Below, piece by piece: positions 1 through 6,714 of a DNA stretch of 56,244 bases. A model generated the notes under the pieces. It made no database searches. It saw nothing but the letters and a program-made list of their open reading frames with translations, and had not been told where the DNA came from. Within the stretch, counting starts at the first letter, position 1, and every line of letters starts with the position of its first letter. Source of the stretch: Vicinamibacteria bacterium. GTDB lineage: Bacteria; Acidobacteriota; Vicinamibacteria; Fen-336. Location: contig JAMPXO010000020.1 of NCBI GenBank assembly GCA_023701125.1, forward strand, positions 1 through 56,244, written 5' to 3'. The translations under genes and the position numbers were made by a program.

Positions 1-1106
1 ACGACGTAGTCGAGCAGCACCTGGGTGGTCGTCATGCGGGCGTCGGCGGTGGCCTGCGGCAGCGTCTTGTTGACCAGGATGTCGGCGTTGTAGCTGTAGG
101 GCAGCAGCGTCTCGTCCTGCTCCATGCGGCCGTAAGCGAGCGTCGCGCTCAGCAGGCTCTCCGCCGGCAGCTCGACGGCGAAGCTGGCCTGCAGGTTGTG
201 GAACTGGTTGTCGGGCGACAGCGGCCGGCGGCCGTAGGTCGAGACGGCGCGATCCCACACGTCGGTCGTCGCCCCCGGCGCCTGGGTCGCGTACAGGTTC
301 TCCCAGGTCAGGGTGTCCACCTGGTTGGCGAAGTCGGAGTACTGGTAGGAGACCTGGGCCTGGTAGCGGCCGCTGACCCAGTCCGCCGACAGCGTCAGGT
401 CCTGGTTCACGTGGTCGACCGGCTCGGTGAGCTGGACGCCCAGCGTGCGCGGCGGACGGTCGCCGATCGGGCCGTAGCCGACCTTCAGGCCGTCGCGGGT
501 GCGCCGGTCGTAGACGGCGCCGAGGGTCAGGTGCTCGATGCCCTCGTACTCGAAGCCGACGTTGCCGAACGCGTTCTGCGTCGCGAGCGCGGTGGGGGCG
601 AGGCTGCCCGCCTGCCAGGCGGCGATCAGCAGGTCCTGGGCCCCCACGTTGGGCGCGTCCGCCGCCACCGTGTTGAGCTTCTTGAAGGTGATCGGCACGT
701 TGGAGCCGACCTCGAGCAGGCCGGGGCCGCGCAACAGGTACGGGGTCTGGGCCTTGTTGCTGTAGTTGTGGGGGACGTTCGTCCAGTCGACCGTGGCGCG
801 CCAGGCGCCGAACTGGCCGCCGCGGGCGAACAGCCGCTGGTCGTCGAGGCTGACGTTGGAGCCGCTGAAGTCGAAGTAGCGCCTCGTGGCCGTGTCGAAC
901 ACGCTGAGCGTGAGGAGCGGCACGAAGGCGTCGTCGTCGAGGTCGCGGTACTCGGTGAGCTTGCTCGAGTCCGTGTCGTTGTCGACGGCGCGGGCGCCGG
1001 TGCTGACGGTGCCGGAGACCTGCACGGTCTTCGGCTCGTCCGCGGCGGCGACCGCGGTCAGCAGCAGGCTGACGGCGATCAGGGCGATCCCGGGTTTGGC
1101 GTTCAT
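1..1106 (-). CDS. MtrB/PioB-family outer-membrane beta-barrel protein (3'-truncated by window edge)
   Basis: Predicted outer-membrane porin of the MtrB/PioB type, which sheathes a periplasmic multiheme cytochrome so that electrons can cross the outer membrane. The ATG at 1106 follows GGAGG and opens with a signal peptide (about 22 residues, ending AVAAA). After it come VSGTVSTGAR and the family-typical stretch KLTEYRDLDDDAF, then alternating aromatic/polar barrel strands. About 368 codons are visible; the C-terminus lies beyond base 1. The translated part contains no cysteine, so the N-terminal CxxC known from Shewanella MtrB is absent. It starts 12 nt after the decaheme cytochrome gene, and its ribosome-binding site overlaps that stop, so the two are one operon. 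Family assignment is strong; the electron donor or acceptor is unknown. Confidence 0.85.
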   Translation of the reverse strand, partial: MNAKPGIALIAVSLLLTAVAAADEPKTVQVSGTVSTGARAVDNDTDSSKLTEYRDLDDDAFVPLLTLSVFDTATRRYFDFSGSNVSLDDQRLFARGGQFGAWRATVDWTNVPHNYSNKAQTPYLLRGPGLLEVGSNVPITFKKLNTVAADAPNVGAQDLLIAAWQAGSLAPTALATQNAFGNVGFEYEGIEHLTLGAVYDRRTRDGLKVGYGPIGDRPPRTLGVQLTEPVDHVNQDLTLSADWVSGRYQAQVSYQYSDFANQVDTLTWENLYATQAPGATTDVWDRAVSTYGRRPLSPDNQFHNLQASFAVELPAESLLSATLAYGRMEQDETLLPYSYNADILVNKTLPQATADARMTTTQVLLDYV

Positions 1107-1118
1107 GGCGTGCCTCCT

Positions 1119-2045
1119 CTACCGCGTCTGCTTCGCGCCCGACGGGTGGTTCGAGCCGTGGGTCGTGATGTGGCAGTTGACACAGCCGCCGCCCAGCGGG
1201 TTGTTGGTGCGGTTGTAGCGGGGCAGGTTGATGTGTCCGCCGTAGGAGTGGCAGCTCAGGCACAAGAACGAGTCCTTCGCCGTCAGCAGGTTGCGGTTGC
1301 TCGATCCGTGCGCCTCGTGGCAGTTCGCGCAGCTCTCGCGCACCGGCGCGTGCTCCCACAGGAACGGCCCGCGCTTCTCGGCGTGGCAGGTCGTGCACGT
1401 CTCGTTGAGCGTGTTCTTGACCAGCAGCGCCTGCTTCGAGCCGTGCACGTTGTGGCAGCTCGCGCAGTCCATGGCACCCTCGCGGACGGGGTGGTGGGAG
1501 GCCTTCATCATGTTGCCGCGGACCTCGCCGTGGCACTCGTAGCAGGTCTCCGGGCCCGACGCCTTCTTCAGCATCGCGCGCTCGCTCTTGTTCGCCATCA
1601 CGTCGTGGCACGACGTGCAGCTGACGTCGCCCTGGTTGTGGGCGCCCGCCTTCCAGCCCATCCGCGGGCCGCCCTGGTGGCACTGCAGGCAGACCGCGGA
1701 CTGCTGCGGCGTCGTCAGCCTGGAGAACGCCAGCTCGGCCGAGGGGTTCTCGACGTGCTTGCTGCGCGGACCGTGGCAGCTCTCGCACTGGTTCGCTTCC
1801 GCCGTCCCGTGCCCGAGCGCCTTCGCGTGGAGGGTCGGACCGAAGCCCTTGACCGCGTCTTCGTGACAGGTGGCACAGGTGGAAACGTCGTTGACGAAGG
1901 TGGCCCCGTCGAAGGCGGGGTTGATCGCGACCCAGTCGACGGTCTTGTCCGGCGTCTTCGCCGCGGCCACCGCCGACACCAGGGCCAGGCAGCCCGCCAG
2001 CGCAAGCCCCACGGCCCAGCGCCGACGATCGTTGTGTCCTCGCAT
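1119..2045 (-). CDS. DmsE/MtrA-type periplasmic decaheme c-type cytochrome
   Basis: 308-residue secreted c-type cytochrome with exactly ten CxxCH heme sites (CATCH, CESCH, CLQCH, CTSCH, CYECH, CASCH, CTTCH, CANCH, CLSCH, CVNCH), the count and length expected for MtrA/DmsE. These proteins fill the MtrB porin and relay electrons between periplasm and cell surface. The ATG at 2045 was chosen because GGAGGAG lies 4 nt upstream and MRGHNDRRR leads into a hydrophobic signal peptide ending AVAAA; longer in-frame starts would put about 85 arginine-rich residues in front. Distal His ligands are plentiful. The porin gene follows directly. Extracellular respiration (metal, DMSO-like or interspecies transfer) is inferred; the terminal reductase is not in this window. 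Confidence 0.92.
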   Translation of the reverse strand: MRGHNDRRRWAVGLALAGCLALVSAVAAAKTPDKTVDWVAINPAFDGATFVNDVSTCATCHEDAVKGFGPTLHAKALGHGTAEANQCESCHGPRSKHVENPSAELAFSRLTTPQQSAVCLQCHQGGPRMGWKAGAHNQGDVSCTSCHDVMANKSERAMLKKASGPETCYECHGEVRGNMMKASHHPVREGAMDCASCHNVHGSKQALLVKNTLNETCTTCHAEKRGPFLWEHAPVRESCANCHEAHGSSNRNLLTAKDSFLCLSCHSYGGHINLPRYNRTNNPLGGGCVNCHITTHGSNHPSGAKQTR

Positions 2046-2145
2046 TGCTCCTCCACTGCCAGGCCTCGGCTCCGAGCGGGACACGGAGCGAGAACCTCGC
2101 CTGCGATGAGAATCGGCCCGGAGGCCGAGGAGCGCCGCTGAAGAG

Positions 2146-2167
2146 TCCCTGAACAGCCGTTCAGGGA
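2146..2167. promoter_or_regulatory. Perfect 9-bp inverted repeat (candidate operator)
   Basis: TCCCTGAAC (2146-2154) and GTTCAGGGA (2159-2167) form a perfect dyad around AGCC. It lies about 100 bp upstream of the decaheme gene start and five bases from the next palindrome. No T-tract follows in either direction, so an operator or RNA hairpin is likelier than a terminator. The binding protein is unknown. Confidence 0.45.
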
Positions 2168-2171
2168 GACC

Positions 2172-2211
2172 GCGTGACGCGGATCGCCAACGATAACGCA
2201 TCGCGTCACGC
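2172..2211. promoter_or_regulatory. Perfect 10-bp inverted repeat with 20-nt centre
   Basis: GCGTGACGCG (2172-2181) is repeated inverted as CGCGTCACGC (2202-2211), separated by 20 bases that are AT-rich for this genome. Half-site centres are 30 bp apart, about three helical turns, which suits a dimeric or enhancer-type regulator. It sits about 115-150 bp upstream of the sigma54-like element, the usual place for an enhancer-binding protein. Function is inferred from position and symmetry only. Confidence 0.4.
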
Positions 2212-2323
2212 CCCGCACGGGCGAAGACGCACGGCCTGCGCCGTGCCGGAAGAGTTTGCCGCCGACCGCACCGGCTGCCGGGTTTTTCCGTCGGCACGGA
2301 CCCCTCCGCCGATGGCTCGGTTC

Positions 2324-2338
2324 TGGCATGTGGCTCGC
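2324..2338 (+). promoter_or_regulatory. Sigma54-like -24/-12 element
   Basis: TGGCATG, four bases, then TCGC gives GG and GC doublets at the 10-bp spacing required by the sigma54 consensus TGGCACG-N4-TTGCA, with three mismatches. Transcription would begin near 2350, leaving a short leader with AAGGGGG before the DUF1302 start at 2374. The call is tentative because two mismatches fall in the -12 box. Confidence 0.3.
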
Positions 2339-2373
2339 GAATGCTGCTACAGCCGTTCGATCAAGGGGGATTC

Positions 2374-4269
2374 ATGCGCATGACCAGGCCGTTTTTGAGC
2401 ACTACCGCGCCTCTGCGCGCGCTCGTCCTCGGGATGGCGCTCCTGCCGCTCGCGGCGGGCCCGGCCCTGGCCCAGGACACGGCGCCCGCCGAGGAGCCTC
2501 GGTCGGACCAGGCCAGCGAGATCGAGTTCCGCTGGGACACCACCGTGTCCTACGGCCTCGCCTTCCGGACGGCCGAACGCAACCTCGACATCGTCGGCCT
2601 GACCAACGGCGGCAAGGCCTTCTCGGTCAACGGCGATGACGGCAACCTGAACTACGACAAGGGCATCTACAGCAACGCGATCAAGGCCACGACCGAGGCC
2701 GAGCTGCGCTTCAAGAAGAAGTTCGGCGCGTTCGTGCGGGCCTTCGCCTACTACGACTACGAGAACGAGGAGGGCGACCGCGCCCGCACCCCGCTGACCG
2801 AGGACGCTCTCGAGCGGGTCGGCACCCGAATCGAGCTGCGCGACGCCTTCGGCTTCGCCAAGTTCGACCTCGGCAGCGTGCCCGTCGAGCTGCGCGTCGG
2901 CCGCCAGGTGGTGAGCTGGGGCGAGTCCACGTTCATCCAGAACGGCATCAACGTGATCAACCCGGTCGACGTCAGCGCCTTGCGCGTGCCCGGCGCCGAG
3001 CTGCGCGAGGGCCTGCTGCCGGTCGGCATGGCCTACACCTCGATCGGCCTGACCAAGGCCATCTCGCTCGAGGGCTTCTACCAGTGGGAGTGGGAGCCGA
3101 CGATCATCGACCCGCCCGGCACCTACTTCTCGACCACCGACCTCGCCGGCCGCGGCGGCTCGCGGGTGATGCTGGGCTTCGGCGCGGTGCCCGACCGGAT
3201 CGCGATCGCGCCGGTGCCCACCAACCCGATCGGCTTCGTCGTGCAGCGCCAGGCGGACCTGGAGGCGGACGACCAGGGCCAGTACGGCGCGGCGATGCGC
3301 TTCTTCGTGGACTCCCTGGGCGGCACCGAGTTCGGCCTGTTCTACGTCAACTACCACTCGCGGGTGCCGATCATCAACGCGGTGACCGGCCAGTTCGGCT
3401 CGATCCTGCCTCCGGGCACGCCCGGCGTCGTGCCGCCCGGCCTCAACTACGCGGCCTCGGCCCGCTACTTCCAGAGCTACCCCGAGGACATCAAGCTGCT
3501 CGGCCTCAGCTTCAACACCCAGCTCGGTCGCACGGGCATCGCGCTGCAGGGCGAGATCGCGCACCGCAAGGACGTGCCGCTCCAGGTCGACGACCTCGAG
3601 CTGCTGTACGCCGCGCTGACCCCGCTGCGCCGGGTCACGATCCCGGCCTACGCGCGGCTCGCAGCCGTCGGTGGCCTGCTGGCCCAGACCGGCCAGCTCG
3701 GCGCCTACGAGTTCAGCACCGCGAGCACGCCGCGGATCATCGACGGCTACCGCCGCTTCGACACCACCCAGTACCAGATGACGGCGACCAAGGTGTTCGC
3801 CAACCTGCTCGGCGCCAACCAGGGCACGCTTGTGGCCGAGGCCGCGGTCAGCACCGTCCACGACATGCCGGAGAAGTCCGAGCTGCGCCTCGACGGCCCG
3901 GGCACCTACACCTCGGGCAACAGCATCCACCAGCAGGCCGGCCTGCAGCCGGGCACCGAGCCCGAGTCGGCCTTCCCGGACGCGACGTCGTGGGGCTACG
4001 TGGTCGCCGGCCGCCTCGAGTACAACAACGTGTTCAGCTCGGTCAACCTGATCCCCCGCTTCTCCTGGGCGCACGACGTCAGCGGCATCTCGCCGGGCCC
4101 CGGCGGCAACTTCCTCGAGGGTCGTCAGGCCCTCACGGTGGGCCTGACGGCGAACTACAAGATCAACTGGGAGTTCGACGTCAGCTACACGGCCTACGCC
4201 GGCGCAGGGCGCTACAACCTGATCGCCGACCGCGACTTCTTCGCGACCAACGTCAAGTTCTCCTTCTGA
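2374..4269 (+). CDS. DUF1302 family outer-membrane-type protein
   Basis: 631-residue exported protein. The ATG at 2374 follows AAGGGGG and begins a signal peptide ending GPALA-QD. The mature part resembles DUF1302: an N-terminal IEFRWDTTVSYGLAFR strand, a central GRQVVSWGES motif followed by an NGINVINPVD segment, and a C-terminal aromatic strand ending VKFSF, as expected for a BAM-inserted beta-barrel. It heads an operon with DUF1329, YCF48 and an RND permease, a gene set that recurs in other Gram-negative bacteria. A role in moving a hydrophobic compound or envelope lipid across the outer membrane is a reasonable inference, but no substrate can be read from the sequence. Confidence 0.85.
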   Translation: MRMTRPFLSTTAPLRALVLGMALLPLAAGPALAQDTAPAEEPRSDQASEIEFRWDTTVSYGLAFRTAERNLDIVGLTNGGKAFSVNGDDGNLNYDKGIYSNAIKATTEAELRFKKKFGAFVRAFAYYDYENEEGDRARTPLTEDALERVGTRIELRDAFGFAKFDLGSVPVELRVGRQVVSWGESTFIQNGINVINPVDVSALRVPGAELREGLLPVGMAYTSIGLTKAISLEGFYQWEWEPTIIDPPGTYFSTTDLAGRGGSRVMLGFGAVPDRIAIAPVPTNPIGFVVQRQADLEADDQGQYGAAMRFFVDSLGGTEFGLFYVNYHSRVPIINAVTGQFGSILPPGTPGVVPPGLNYAASARYFQSYPEDIKLLGLSFNTQLGRTGIALQGEIAHRKDVPLQVDDLELLYAALTPLRRVTIPAYARLAAVGGLLAQTGQLGAYEFSTASTPRIIDGYRRFDTTQYQMTATKVFANLLGANQGTLVAEAAVSTVHDMPEKSELRLDGPGTYTSGNSIHQQAGLQPGTEPESAFPDATSWGYVVAGRLEYNNVFSSVNLIPRFSWAHDVSGISPGPGGNFLEGRQALTVGLTANYKINWEFDVSYTAYAGAGRYNLIADRDFFATNVKFSF

Positions 4270-4289
4270 GTAGCGAAAGGATCGACCCC

Positions 4290-5648
4290 ATGCGTGGAAA
4301 GACTCCCCTGGTGGCCGGCGCGCTGGTCCTGGCCCTGGCGGGCCTCGGTTCGGCCCAGCTGGCGCCCTCCGACGTGGCCCGGCTCGGCAACGACCTGACG
4401 CCGCTGGGCGGCGAGAAGAAGGGCAACGCCGACGGCACGATCCCGGCCTGGGACGGCGGTATCACCAAGCCCCCGGCCGGCTACAAGCCCGGCATGCGTC
4501 ACATCGACCCGTTCGCGGCCGACACCGTGAAGTTCACGATCACGGGCGCCAACATGGGCGAGCACGCGGCCAAGCTCACCGAGGGCCACAAGGCGCTGCT
4601 CAAGGCGTACCCGTCCTACAAGATGAACGTGTACCCGACGCGGCGCAGCGCGTCGGTGCCGGCCCGGATCTACGAGGCCACGAAGAAGTCGGCAGCGACC
4701 GCCAAGCTCGGCCTCAACGGCAACGCGGTCGAGAACTCGGTGATCGGCATCCCGTTCCCGGTGCCGACGGAGGGCCTGCACCCGATCTACAACCACCTGC
4801 TGCGCTATCGCGGCGAGCAGGGCCACCGCCAGTTCATCCAGGCGGCGCCGACCCGCGGCGGCAACTACACGCTGGTCGAGTTCGAGGAGGACTTCTTCTT
4901 CCCCTACACCCAGAAGAACGCGACCGAGGCCTCCGTCAAGAACCGCATCCTGCTGTTCCGCCAGAAGGTGCAGGCGCCGGCGCGGCTGGCGGGCGGCATC
5001 CTGCTGGTCCACGAGACGCTGAACCAGATCAAGCAGCCGCGCGACGCCTGGGTCTACAACCCCGGCCAGCGCCGCGTGCGCCGCGCCCCCAACGTCGCCT
5101 ACGACAACCCGGGCACGGCCTCGGACGGCATGCGCACCTCGGACAACCTCGACATGTTCAACGGCGCGGTCGACCGCTACGACTGGAAGCTGGTCGGCAA
5201 GAAGGAGATGTACGTCCCCTACAACTCCTACAAGATGAACAGCGACAAGCTGAAGTACAAGGACCTGCTGACGCCGCTGCACATCAACCCCGAGCCGCTG
5301 CGCTACGAGCTGCACCGGGTGTGGGTGGTCGACGCCACGCTGAAGGAAGGCTCGCGCCACATCTACAAGCGCCGCACGTTCTACATCGACGAGGACTCGT
5401 GGCAGATCCTGGCCGTCGACCAGTACGACAACCGCGACCAGCTCTGGCGCCTGTCCGAGGCCTTCTCCCTGAACTACTACGAGGTGCCGCTGGTGTGGGC
5501 CGCCGCCGAGGTCCACACCGACCTGCAGGCCGGCCGCTACATCGCGTACGGCCTGTCGAACGAGACCGTCCCGTTCAACTACGCGAGCACCAAGCTGACC
5601 GAGGCGGACTTCGCCCCGGACGCGCTGCGGCGCGAGGGCGTCCGCTAG
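4290..5648 (+). CDS. DUF1329 family periplasmic protein
   Basis: 452-residue secreted protein; the ATG at 4290 follows GAAAGG and a signal peptide ends GLGSA-Q. The DUF1329 hallmarks are seen: an N-terminal LGNDLTPLGGEKKGNADGTI segment, the motif PAWDGGI, an RNRILLFRQK stretch, and YNPGQRRVRRAPNVAYDNP in the middle. The C-terminal HRVWVVDATLKEGSRHIYKR and YIDEDSWQI segments match the LolA-like fold proposed for the family. It starts 20 bp after the DUF1302 stop. The pair is probably a periplasmic/outer-membrane lipid or hydrophobic-compound carrier working with the downstream RND permease. Family certain, substrate unknown. Confidence 0.88.
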   Translation: MRGKTPLVAGALVLALAGLGSAQLAPSDVARLGNDLTPLGGEKKGNADGTIPAWDGGITKPPAGYKPGMRHIDPFAADTVKFTITGANMGEHAAKLTEGHKALLKAYPSYKMNVYPTRRSASVPARIYEATKKSAATAKLGLNGNAVENSVIGIPFPVPTEGLHPIYNHLLRYRGEQGHRQFIQAAPTRGGNYTLVEFEEDFFFPYTQKNATEASVKNRILLFRQKVQAPARLAGGILLVHETLNQIKQPRDAWVYNPGQRRVRRAPNVAYDNPGTASDGMRTSDNLDMFNGAVDRYDWKLVGKKEMYVPYNSYKMNSDKLKYKDLLTPLHINPEPLRYELHRVWVVDATLKEGSRHIYKRRTFYIDEDSWQILAVDQYDNRDQLWRLSEAFSLNYYEVPLVWAAAEVHTDLQAGRYIAYGLSNETVPFNYASTKLTEADFAPDALRREGVR

Positions 5649-5661
5649 TCCTTCCCCGTCC

Positions 5662-5692
5662 CCGGCCGGGCCTGCGCGCGAGGCCCGGCCGG
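5662..5692 (+). terminator. Perfect 12-bp GC hairpin between DUF1329 and YCF48 genes
   Basis: CCGGCCGGGCCT (5662-5673) pairs perfectly with AGGCCCGGCCGG (5681-5692) around a 7-nt loop. Only TTCCCC follows, with no T-run, so it is more likely a partial terminator or mRNA 3'-end stabiliser. It would let the first two genes be made in excess of the last two. Confidence 0.5.
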
Positions 5693-5736
5693 TTCCCCAC
5701 GTTCGCTCCTCACGACCCGCCTTCGACGGAGGCCCC

Positions 5737-6714
5737 ATGCACAAGGCTGCCCGCCTCGTCGCCCTCGCCCTCGCGTTCGGCTGTACCGCCGGCGCCGCGC
5801 CGCCGCCCGGCGGCGAGACCTCCGTGCTGATGCCGCTGGCCGCGAAGTCGCTGCTGCTCGACGTGGAGGCGGCCGGAACCCGCCTCGTCGCGGTCGGCGA
5901 GCGCGGCCACGTCCTGCTCTCGGACGACCAGGGCGGCACGTGGCGCCAGGTCGTGGTGCCGACCACCACGCTGCTGACCGGCGTGGCCTTCGCGGACGCG
6001 AAGCTCGGTCTCGCCGTGGGCCACGACTCGACGATCCTGCGCACGACCGACGGCGGCGAGAAGTGGATGGTCGTCCACAGCGACGTGGAGGCCGACGCGC
6101 CGCTGTTCGACGTGTTCTTCGCCGACGCCTCGCGGGCGTTCGCGGTCGGCGCCTACGGCTCGTTCCTGGAGTCGAAGGACGGCGGCACGAGTTGGGAGCC
6201 ACGGCCCATCGCCGAGGCCGACGCTCACTACCACCACCTCGCGCGGGCGGCGGACGGCGCGCTCTACCTCGCCGCCGAGGGCGGCCTGCTGCTGCGCTCG
6301 GACGACAGCGGCGACACCTGGCGCGAGTTGGCCGTACCGTACCAGGGCTCGCTGTTCGGGACCCTGCCGCTGGCCGGCGAGAACGTGCTGCTGTTCGGGC
6401 TGCGCGGCCACGCGCTGCTCTCCGCCGACGGCGGGCGCAACTGGACGCCGCTGGAAACCGGCGTCGACACCATGCTGACGGGCGCCACCCGCCTGAAGGA
6501 CGGCCGGCTCGTGATGGTCGGCCTCGCCGGCGTCGTGATGGTCAGCGCCGACGAGGGCCGGACCTTCACGCCGCACCAGCAGGGCGACCGCATGGGCCTG
6601 CAGGCGGTACTGGCCACTCCCGACGGCGGCGTCGTGGTCTGCGGCGAGCCCGGCGTGCACAAGCTGGCGCCGGCGGCGCTGGCCGCCGCCCCGCGGGCAG
6701 AGGGAACGCGATGA
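5737..6714 (+). CDS. YCF48/HCF136-like BNR-repeat periplasmic protein
   Basis: 325-residue secreted beta-propeller. A signal peptide (MHKAARLVALALAFGC) precedes repeated units of the type GxTWRQV...TGVAFxDxxxGxAVGxxxTILRTTDGGEKW, with Asp-box-like S/T-x-D-x-G-x-x-W motifs near residues 65, 108, 150 and 198. YCF48-like proteins act as assembly or scaffold factors; outside phototrophs they recur beside DUF1302/DUF1329/RND genes. Its stop overlaps the permease start by 4 nt (ATGA), so the two are translationally coupled. A lipid-modified Cys is possible (AFGC), but the lipobox is poor. Its role in the complex is inferred from context. Confidence 0.8.
   Translation: MHKAARLVALALAFGCTAGAAPPPGGETSVLMPLAAKSLLLDVEAAGTRLVAVGERGHVLLSDDQGGTWRQVVVPTTTLLTGVAFADAKLGLAVGHDSTILRTTDGGEKWMVVHSDVEADAPLFDVFFADASRAFAVGAYGSFLESKDGGTSWEPRPIAEADAHYHHLARAADGALYLAAEGGLLLRSDDSGDTWRELAVPYQGSLFGTLPLAGENVLLFGLRGHALLSADGGRNWTPLETGVDTMLTGATRLKDGRLVMVGLAGVVMVSADEGRTFTPHQQGDRMGLQAVLATPDGGVVVCGEPGVHKLAPAALAAAPRAEGTR

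Larger units (their letters stand above)
2046..2373. other. Divergent intergenic region with two palindromes and a sigma54-like promoter
   Basis: A 328-bp gap between the minus-strand cytochrome/porin operon and the plus-strand DUF1302 operon. No credible gene is seen. It holds two perfect inverted repeats and a -24/-12-like element, listed separately. An ATG at 2341 is in frame with the DUF1302 gene, but the start at 2374 has the better ribosome-binding site. Confidence 0.6.

Noticed and set aside
198-2141. Long plus-strand open frame opposite the MtrB and decaheme genes
   Set aside because: It mirrors real minus-strand genes, is rich in Arg/Val/Ala/Gly and has no motif. It is a by-product of high GC.
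2269-2287. CCGG-CTG-CCGG followed by TTTTT as a terminator
   Set aside because: The stem is 4 bp with a 3-nt loop and lies within a promoter region; too weak.
2341-2373. Upstream in-frame ATG for the DUF1302 protein
   Set aside because: ATG 2374 has AAGGGGG at proper distance and gives a clean signal peptide; the extra residues would spoil it.
5776-5784. YCF48-like protein as a lipoprotein
   Set aside because: The Cys is preceded by AFG rather than a good L-[AS]-[GA] lipobox; left as an ordinary signal peptide.
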